A DNA stretch of 10,677 nucleotides from JBFWNZ01 sp050250795. Lineage in GTDB: Bacteria; Pseudomonadota; Alphaproteobacteria; UBA8366. Of this stretch, positions 6,708 to 10,677 are shown piece after piece. The position numbers were made by a program, and so were the translations under genes. The notes under the pieces were generated by a model. It worked only from the letters and a program-made list of their open reading frames with translations. It made no database searches and had not been told where the DNA came from. Every line of letters starts with the position of its first letter. The first letter of the stretch is position 1. The stretch covers positions 1 to 10,677 of the forward strand of contig JBFWNZ010000107.1 of the NCBI GenBank assembly GCA_050250795.1, read 5' to 3'.

Positions 6708-7691
6708 TTGGCGGAGCGTCGGCAGGATAGGCGGGACGTGCCTCGAATCGCGGTCTTGTTGCCGTGCCGGAACGAGGAATCGACCGTCGGCGCCGTCGTG
6801 CGCGGCTTTCGCAACGCGCTTGGGCCGGATGTTTCCGTTTACGTCTACGACAACGATTCCCAGGACGGCACGGCGGCCAATGCCGCAGCAGCAGGCGCCA
6901 TCCTCCGTCACGAGCCGTCGCGCGGAAAAGGCAATGTCGTCCGGCGGATGTTCGCCGATGTCGATGCCGACATCTATGTGATGGCCGACGGCGACCAGAC
7001 ATACGACCCGGCCGATGCGCCGCGCCTCGTTGCGATGCTGCTCGACCGGCATCTCGACATGGCGGTGGCGACGCGCGTGCTGGAGCCACCGTCGGGATCG
7101 GCGGCCGCCCCGGCATTTCCGAGGGGCCATCGGTTCGGCAATCGGGAGATCACGCGGGCCATCCGGCTGCTGTTCGGGCCCGGTTGCACCGATGCCTTGT
7201 CCGGGTATCGCGCCTTCTCGCGCCGCTTCGTCAAATCCTTCCCGGCCAGCACAAGCGGCTTCGAGATCGAGACGGAACTGACGATCCATGCGCTCGATCT
7301 GGGGCTGCCCTGCGCGGAGATGCCCAGCGCCTATGCCCCACGGCCGTCCGGGTCGCACAGCAAGCTGCGCCGGATGCCCGACGGACTGCGCATCGCCTGG
7401 GCCATCCTCAATCTTTTGCGGCATAACCGGCCGCTCATGTTCTTCGGCAGCCTGGGCGCGATGCTGGCGGCCCTTGCCGTCGCTCTGGCGTTGCCGCTCT
7501 TCGTCACCTATGCCCATACCGGCCTGGTTCCACGCCTGCCGACCGCGGTGCTGTGCACGGGCCTGATGCTGCTGGCGTTCCAGAGTCTGGCGGCCGGTTT
7601 CATTCTCGACACACTGGTGCGTGCCCGGCGCGAGGCGAAGCGGCTTGCCTATCTGGCATTGCCGCGATTGCAGGACCGCGTCGCGCCATGA
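6708..7691 (+). CDS. Family 2 glycosyltransferase (polyprenyl-phosphate sugar synthase type)
   Basis: A 327-residue GT2 enzyme. The GT-A catalytic domain (about 13-235) shows AVLLPCRNEESTVG, the nucleotide-binding YVYDNDSQDGT, RGKGNVVRR and the metal-binding DGDQTYDP at 94-101. The LSGYRAFSRRF motif is typical of dolichol-phosphate mannosyltransferase-like members. Two hydrophobic segments near the C-terminus (about 240-262 and 275-297) anchor it in the membrane. It probably transfers a sugar from a nucleotide sugar to undecaprenyl phosphate; the sugar is unknown. The start is uncertain: TTG at 6708 has GGGGA ten bases upstream, while GTG at 6738 lies just before the conserved core and follows AGGATAGGCGGG. 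Its stop overlaps the start of the next gene (ATGA), so the two are translationally coupled. Confidence 0.88.
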   Translation: MAERRQDRRDVPRIAVLLPCRNEESTVGAVVRGFRNALGPDVSVYVYDNDSQDGTAANAAAAGAILRHEPSRGKGNVVRRMFADVDADIYVMADGDQTYDPADAPRLVAMLLDRHLDMAVATRVLEPPSGSAAAPAFPRGHRFGNREITRAIRLLFGPGCTDALSGYRAFSRRFVKSFPASTSGFEIETELTIHALDLGLPCAEMPSAYAPRPSGSHSKLRRMPDGLRIAWAILNLLRHNRPLMFFGSLGAMLAALAVALALPLFVTYAHTGLVPRLPTAVLCTGLMLLAFQSLAAGFILDTLVRARREAKRLAYLALPRLQDRVAP

Positions 7692-9262
7692 GCCGGTCCG
7701 CGCGACTGCTCCTTGCGGCGGTCCTGGCCTTGGGGCTGGCGCATCTGCTGCTGCTTCCGCCGTTCGAGGGGTTCGACGAGACCGGGCACTATTCCTCGAT
7801 CCTGCAGATCGCGGAGACAGGGAAGGTCCCGCGGCTCGGCAGCGCCTGGATGACGCGCGAGGTCGAAGCCTACCAAGCCCGGGGGCCCATGCCGTATGGG
7901 CCGGCCTCGCTGGCGTCCGGCACCACCTATCGCGCGTTTTTCCAGGGCGATCCGGCGCCCCGCGGCACGGCGGTCTCGCCGCCGTTCGAGGCATCGGGGA
8001 CGGCCAACTGGCAGGGCCAGCATCCGCCGCTGTACTATCTGCTGCTGGCTCCGGTCGCCAAGGCGACCGCCGGGCTGCCGCTGCGGGAGCGCCTGTACTG
8101 GCTGCGCGGTGCCTCGTTGCTGTTCGCGTTCGCGGCGCTCTGTATCGCCGCTGCGGCGAATGCGCGCTGGATCGACGGCGGCGGCCATCTGACGGCGCTG
8201 TGGCCCTTGCTCATGCCAAGCTGGTTTCCGGAGATGGCGCGGCTCGGCAACGACAGCCTCGCCTGCTTGCTGCTCGCGCTGGCCTGGGGGGCGTTCCTGG
8301 CGCTGCACCGGCGTCTCGACGACCTCTGCGCCTGGTTGCTGCTGGGCGTTTCGCTCGGGCTGGGATTGCTGACCAAAGCCTATGTCTGGCCCATCGCCCT
8401 GGCCTGTTTCGCCTATCTCGCCGTGCTTGCCATCTGCCGCCGAGGTGCGGGAACCGGCATTGCCGCGATGCTGGGGGGCAGTCTTGCGCTGGCACTCGCC
8501 GTCGGCGCGCCGTGGTATCTGTGGCTGGCGGCAAGCGGCATCGCGCCCACCAACGACGCGGCCACGCTGGCCCAGCATGGCGGCCTGATCGCCGGGCTGG
8601 CCCGGTATTGGTCGCTGCCGGACTTCCTTTACTCGCTGGCCAGCCTCGTCAAAAGTTTCATCTGGGCCGGCTCCTGGTCCTTTGCCCGTCCGCCGGCATT
8701 CTTCTATCTGCCGTACCTGGCGTTCATGGCGCTGCTGCTCGGCGCGTGGTTCTGGGGCAGCCGCCGCAAGCCGGCCGAGATTCTGCCGCCGCTGGTGTTT
8801 CTGCTGCCGATGCTGCTGGGCCTGATCGGGCAAAGCCTGCTCTGGCTCGCGCTCGGCGCCAGGGGGGTGACCGGCGGCTGGTACCTGCATGCGCTGGTCG
8901 GCCCCTTGGCATTCGTCGCGGCGGCGGGGCTCGCATGTCTGGCGCGGAGCGCCGGCGGCCGTGCGCTTCGCGCGGCGGTGCTGGTCTATGCGCTCGGATT
9001 CGGCGCCGCGATGGCCTGGCTGCAGGCGGGCCTGTTCGGCGGTTGCAACGGGCGGGCGGCGATGGACCCGGTCTATCGGCTGGACTGGTCCTGTGCGTCC
9101 GACGCAGCCCTGCTCTGGCAGCGGCTGGGTCTGCTTGCCGAACCCGGCTTTGCTGCCGCGGCCGGCGTGCTTGGAACGGCTTTGCTCGTCGCCGGGCTGC
9201 TATCGATCCGGAACACCGCGAATCAGGACGCTGCGCGGCCCCTTCGGCGGGCGACCTCGTAA
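7688..9262 (+). CDS. Polytopic membrane protein of the GT-C glycosyltransferase superfamily (GT39/DUF2142-like)
   Basis: A 524-residue protein with about ten or more hydrophobic spans. After the first span it has FEGFDETGHY (Asp30-Glu31), where GT-C enzymes carry their catalytic acidic residues in the first periplasmic loop. Residues 109-123 read QGQHPPLYYLLLAPV, closely like the HPPLYY element of GT39/ArnT-type and DUF2142 proteins. These enzymes use polyprenyl-phosphate sugars as donors on the periplasmic face. The upstream GT2 gene overlaps it by four bases (ATGA) and would supply such a donor. The acceptor could be lipid A, a surface glycan or a protein, and nothing in the window decides this. 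ATG 7688 is chosen for the ATGA overlap and because the first transmembrane span follows directly. Its last 40 bases overlap rlmB on the other strand. Confidence 0.85.
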   Translation: MSRSARLLLAAVLALGLAHLLLLPPFEGFDETGHYSSILQIAETGKVPRLGSAWMTREVEAYQARGPMPYGPASLASGTTYRAFFQGDPAPRGTAVSPPFEASGTANWQGQHPPLYYLLLAPVAKATAGLPLRERLYWLRGASLLFAFAALCIAAAANARWIDGGGHLTALWPLLMPSWFPEMARLGNDSLACLLLALAWGAFLALHRRLDDLCAWLLLGVSLGLGLLTKAYVWPIALACFAYLAVLAICRRGAGTGIAAMLGGSLALALAVGAPWYLWLAASGIAPTNDAATLAQHGGLIAGLARYWSLPDFLYSLASLVKSFIWAGSWSFARPPAFFYLPYLAFMALLLGAWFWGSRRKPAEILPPLVFLLPMLLGLIGQSLLWLALGARGVTGGWYLHALVGPLAFVAAAGLACLARSAGGRALRAAVLVYALGFGAAMAWLQAGLFGGCNGRAAMDPVYRLDWSCASDAALLWQRLGLLAEPGFAAAAGVLGTALLVAGLLSIRNTANQDAARPLRRATS

Positions 9263-10026
9263 AGCGCGACGGCGGCCGCGGTCGCGACATTGAGGGCGGC
9301 GACGGGGCCGCCGGTCGGCAGGCGCGCCAGGATGTCGCAGCGTTCGCGCGTCAGCCGGCGCAGCCCGTCGCCCTCCGCGCCGAGGATCAATGCCACCCGG
9401 CCATCGAGCCGGGCCTCCGCGAGAAGCGATTCGCTCTCGCCGGCAAGGCCTACGCACCAGAAGCCCCCATCCTTCAGCATGTCCAGTGCGCGGGCCAGAT
9501 TGACGACGCGCAGCAGCGGCACATGGTCGAAGGCGCCGCTGGCCGCCTTGACAAGGGCGCCGGTCTCGGGCGGCGCGTGCTGCTCGGTGACGACCAGCGC
9601 CGCGGCGCCGAAGGCGGCGGCGCTGCGCAGGATCGAGCCGACATTCTGGGGGTCCGTGACCTGGTCGAGCACGACGATCAGGGCGGCGGAACCGGCGATC
9701 AGGTCTTCCAGGGCCGGCGGTTCCAGCGGCGCGGTTTCCAGCACCAGGCCCTGATGCACGGCGCCGTCGGGCAGCAGCGCATCCAGCGCCGGCCGCTCCA
9801 TCGTCTCGACATACAGGCCATGCGGCAAGGATGCCGCCGCGCGCAGGCGCTCCAGGGCGGCAGCGGTGGCCAACAGGCGGCGCAGGCGCCGCGCCGGGTT
9901 CGCAACCGCGGCGGCGACGGCATGCTGGCCGTACAGGCGCAGGGGCGCTGCACCGGCCGGGCGGGCGTGCCGGCGGTCGTCGGACCGGTCGATGGGGGGC
10001 CGGGGCGGCCTCTTGCCTTTACGCAT
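9223..10026 (-). CDS. rlmB: 23S rRNA (guanosine-2251-2'-O)-methyltransferase, SpoU/TrmH family
   Basis: SAM-dependent 2'-O-methylation of G2251 in the peptidyl-transferase region of 23S rRNA. The 267-residue protein has a basic N-terminal tail (1-28) and a substrate-binding domain from LYGQHAV (31) to about 105. The trefoil-knot SPOUT domain shows all three motifs: LDQVTDPQNVGSILRSAAAFG at 120-140 (Asn129, Arg134), LILGAEGDGL at 213-222, and PVAALNVATAAAVALYE at 241-257. In the last motif the usual Ser before LN is Ala. Assignment as RlmB rather than another TrmH paralogue rests on the N-terminal domain and the neighbouring tRNA-Tyr/tuf cluster. ATG at 10026 is the only start before the conserved region. 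No clear Shine-Dalgarno precedes it, and a candidate promoter lies only about a dozen bases upstream. Its 3' end overlaps the convergent GT-C gene by 40 bp. Confidence 0.93.
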   Translation of the reverse strand: MRKGKRPPRPPIDRSDDRRHARPAGAAPLRLYGQHAVAAAVANPARRLRRLLATAAALERLRAAASLPHGLYVETMERPALDALLPDGAVHQGLVLETAPLEPPALEDLIAGSAALIVVLDQVTDPQNVGSILRSAAAFGAAALVVTEQHAPPETGALVKAASGAFDHVPLLRVVNLARALDMLKDGGFWCVGLAGESESLLAEARLDGRVALILGAEGDGLRRLTRERCDILARLPTGGPVAALNVATAAAVALYEVARRRGRAAS

Positions 10027-10036
10027 TGCAGTCTTT

Positions 10037-10064
10037 AGTATCCGGGGGTGAAAGATGAACGCAA
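10037..10064 (-). promoter_or_regulatory. Candidate rlmB promoter very close to the start codon
   Basis: On the minus strand TTGCGT (10064-10059) and GATACT (10042-10037) are 16 bases apart. Transcription would begin near 10030, only about five bases before the ATG at 10026, which implies a leaderless or nearly leaderless rlmB mRNA. The boxes are a partial match to sigma-70 consensus. Confidence 0.35.
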
Positions 10065-10126
10065 GGCGTGCGTCGCTGTGGCTCCAGTTAAAGCCGGGCG
10101 GCGCGTGGTGCGTTGGTCATTACGTG

Positions 10127-10156
10127 TTGACAATGCCGGACTTATCCTCATATTGC
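10127..10156 (+). promoter_or_regulatory. Promoter of the tRNA-Tyr / tRNA-Gly / tuf operon
   Basis: A perfect -35 box TTGACA lies at 10127-10132. The -10 region is CATATTGC at 10149-10156, read as CATATT (16-bp spacer) or TATTGC (18-bp spacer). Transcription would start around 10160, about 30 bases before the mature 5' end of tRNA-Tyr. No other promoter is evident before tuf, so the tRNAs and tuf may share this one. Confidence 0.6.
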
Positions 10157-10191
10157 GCAGTCCGTTGTGACGGCGGCACCGCAGGGAATTC

Positions 10192-10276
10192 GGAGGGGTG
10201 CCTGAGTGGTTAAAAGGGACGGACTGTAAATCCGTTGGCTATGCCTACGTTGGTTCGAATCCAACCCCCTCCACCA
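10192..10276 (+). tRNA. tRNA-Tyr (anticodon GUA)
   Basis: An 85-base class II tRNA with encoded CCA. The acceptor GGAGGGG pairs with CCCCTCC. The D arm starts GCCTGAGTGG. The anticodon stem ACGGA/TCCGT holds loop CTGTAAA with anticodon GTA. A long variable arm (TGGCTATGCCTAC) and the T arm GTTGG-TTCGAAT-CCAAC complete the cloverleaf. It leads the tRNA-tuf cluster. Confidence 0.97.
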
Positions 10277-10339
10277 ACCATGGCGCAGGGCGGGCACATC
10301 GCGGAAGGTCCCGGTGGTCAGGCTCGCGTCGAGGATGCG

Positions 10340-10367
10340 CGGACCGGCCGGCCGGGGGGAAGGTCCG
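10340..10367 (+). repeat. Spacer hairpin between the two tRNAs
   Basis: CGGACC at 10340-10345 pairs with GGTCCG at 10362-10367, enclosing a loop that begins with the palindrome GGCCGGCC. It lies five bases before tRNA-Gly and may help separate the tRNAs during processing. The remainder of the spacer (10277-10372) shows nothing else. Confidence 0.35.
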
Positions 10368-10372
10368 GCGAC

Positions 10373-10447
10373 GCGGGCGTCGTATAATGGCCATTACCCC
10401 AGCCTTCCAAGCTGGAGATACGGGTTCGATTCCCGTCGCCCGCTCCA
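10373..10447 (+). tRNA. tRNA-Gly (anticodon UCC)
   Basis: A 75-base tRNA with encoded CCA. The acceptor GCGGGCG pairs with CGCCCGC, with T as discriminator. The D arm is TCGTATAATGGCCATTA, anticodon stem CCAGC/GCTGG holds loop CTTCCAA (anticodon TCC), and the T arm is CGGG-TTCGATT-CCCG. It strongly resembles E. coli glyT, which also lies upstream of tufB. It reads GGA and GGG codons. Confidence 0.97.
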
Positions 10448-10448
10448 A

Positions 10449-10468
10449 GCCGCATCTTCGGGTGCGGC
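10449..10468 (+). repeat. UUCG-tetraloop hairpin just after tRNA-Gly
   Basis: GCCGCATC at 10449-10456 pairs with GGTGCGGC at 10461-10468 around a TTCG loop: eight pairs, one a G-U wobble. It begins two bases after the tRNA CCA. No T tract follows, so it is more likely a processing or stabilising element at the 5' end of the tuf message than a terminator. Confidence 0.5.
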
Positions 10469-10557
10469 GGGCCGGAATCGAGAGCCGGACGTAACGATGT
10501 GCCGCCTGGCGGCGTGGGTCGAGTGTCAGAGAAACGAGAACGGAAAGTACCAGAGCG

Positions 10558-10677
10558 ATGGCGAAGGCGAAGTTTGAGCGGACGAAGCCGCACTGCAACA
10601 TCGGGACGATCGGGCATGTCGACCACGGGAAGACGACGCTGACGGCGGCGATCACGAAGGTTCTTGCGGAGAGCGGC
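10558..10677 (+). CDS. tuf: Elongation factor Tu, N-terminal 40 residues (cut by window edge)
   Basis: The first 40 codons give MAKAKFERTKPHCNIGTIG followed by HVDHGKTTLTAAITKVLAES and G. This is the EF-Tu amino terminus with the P-loop GHVDHGKT at 19-26. EF-Tu is the cytosolic GTPase that carries aminoacyl-tRNA to the ribosome. GGAAAG at 10542-10547 lies about ten bases before the ATG at 10558. It follows tRNA-Gly by 110 bases and is probably cotranscribed with both tRNAs, as tufB is in E. coli. Codon use is odd for such a gene: all six Thr codons are ACG, three of four Gly codons are GGG and the single Arg is CGG, whereas highly expressed GC-rich genes usually favour ACC, GGC and CGC. Confidence 0.97.
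   Translation, partial: MAKAKFERTKPHCNIGTIGHVDHGKTTLTAAITKVLAESG

Noticed and set aside
6561..7994. A 477-codon open frame opposite the GT2 gene
   Set aside because: Same shadow character; the plus-strand frame has complete GT2 motifs.
7621..10038. An 805-codon open frame on the plus strand across the GT-C gene and rlmB
   Set aside because: It runs out of frame through one real gene and antisense through another, with Arg/Ala/Gly-rich sequence and no motif. Long stop-free frames are expected at this GC content.
10048..10170. A short plus-strand frame starting GTG AAA GAT GAA between rlmB and tRNA-Tyr
   Set aside because: About 40 codons with no proper ribosome site spacing; it overlaps the tRNA operon promoter and resembles nothing I know.
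1..10677. CRISPR array, insertion sequence or toxin-antitoxin pair
   Set aside because: I found no regularly spaced direct repeats and no transposase. The small XRE protein is paired with a transporter rather than a toxin-sized partner.

Overview
The window reads as chromosomal DNA of a GC-rich alphaproteobacterium. The evidence is the tRNA-Tyr, tRNA-Gly(UCC), tuf order with rlmB diverging upstream, a MASE1-GGDEF protein, a response-regulator EAL protein, and dense GC-ending codon use. I cannot name a genus. The left end is the edge of an integrated mobile element.

Layout. Positions 1-1222 (minus) hold a nearly complete P4-type tyrosine integrase that runs off the left edge. Between it and 1403 is an attachment junction rich in inverted repeats. 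At 1367-1403 the 5' half of a tRNA-Thr(UGU) stops exactly at the end of the anticodon loop. Host DNA begins to the right: a palindrome-rich non-coding stretch (1404-1657), a REC-EAL phosphodiesterase (1658-2866, plus), then a minus-strand unit of a small XRE-type regulator (4657-4920) and a SulP-STAS anion transporter (2873-4630). A MASE1-GGDEF diguanylate cyclase follows (5044-6471, minus). Divergent from it is a two-gene operon with an ATGA overlap: a GT2 glycosyltransferase (6708-7691) and a GT-C-like polytopic membrane protein (7688-9262). That operon converges on, and overlaps by 40 bp, the rRNA methyltransferase gene rlmB (9223-10026, minus). The window closes with tRNA-Tyr(GUA), tRNA-Gly(UCC) and the first 40 codons of tuf.

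How the parts relate. The right end is translation machinery (rlmB, two tRNAs, EF-Tu). The tRNA-Tyr/tRNA-Gly/tuf part resembles the E. coli thrU-tyrU-glyT-thrT-tufB operon without the threonine tRNAs. The middle holds a c-di-GMP synthase and a c-di-GMP phosphodiesterase on either side of an anion-transport operon. The GT2/GT-C pair looks like a lipid-linked sugar donor synthase with the membrane transferase that would use it. No CRISPR array, insertion sequence, rRNA gene or defence cassette is visible. The most unusual local feature is the half tRNA-Thr next to the integrase: no matching 3' half lies on the element side, so the gene is either split by the element or rebuilt at its other, unseen end.
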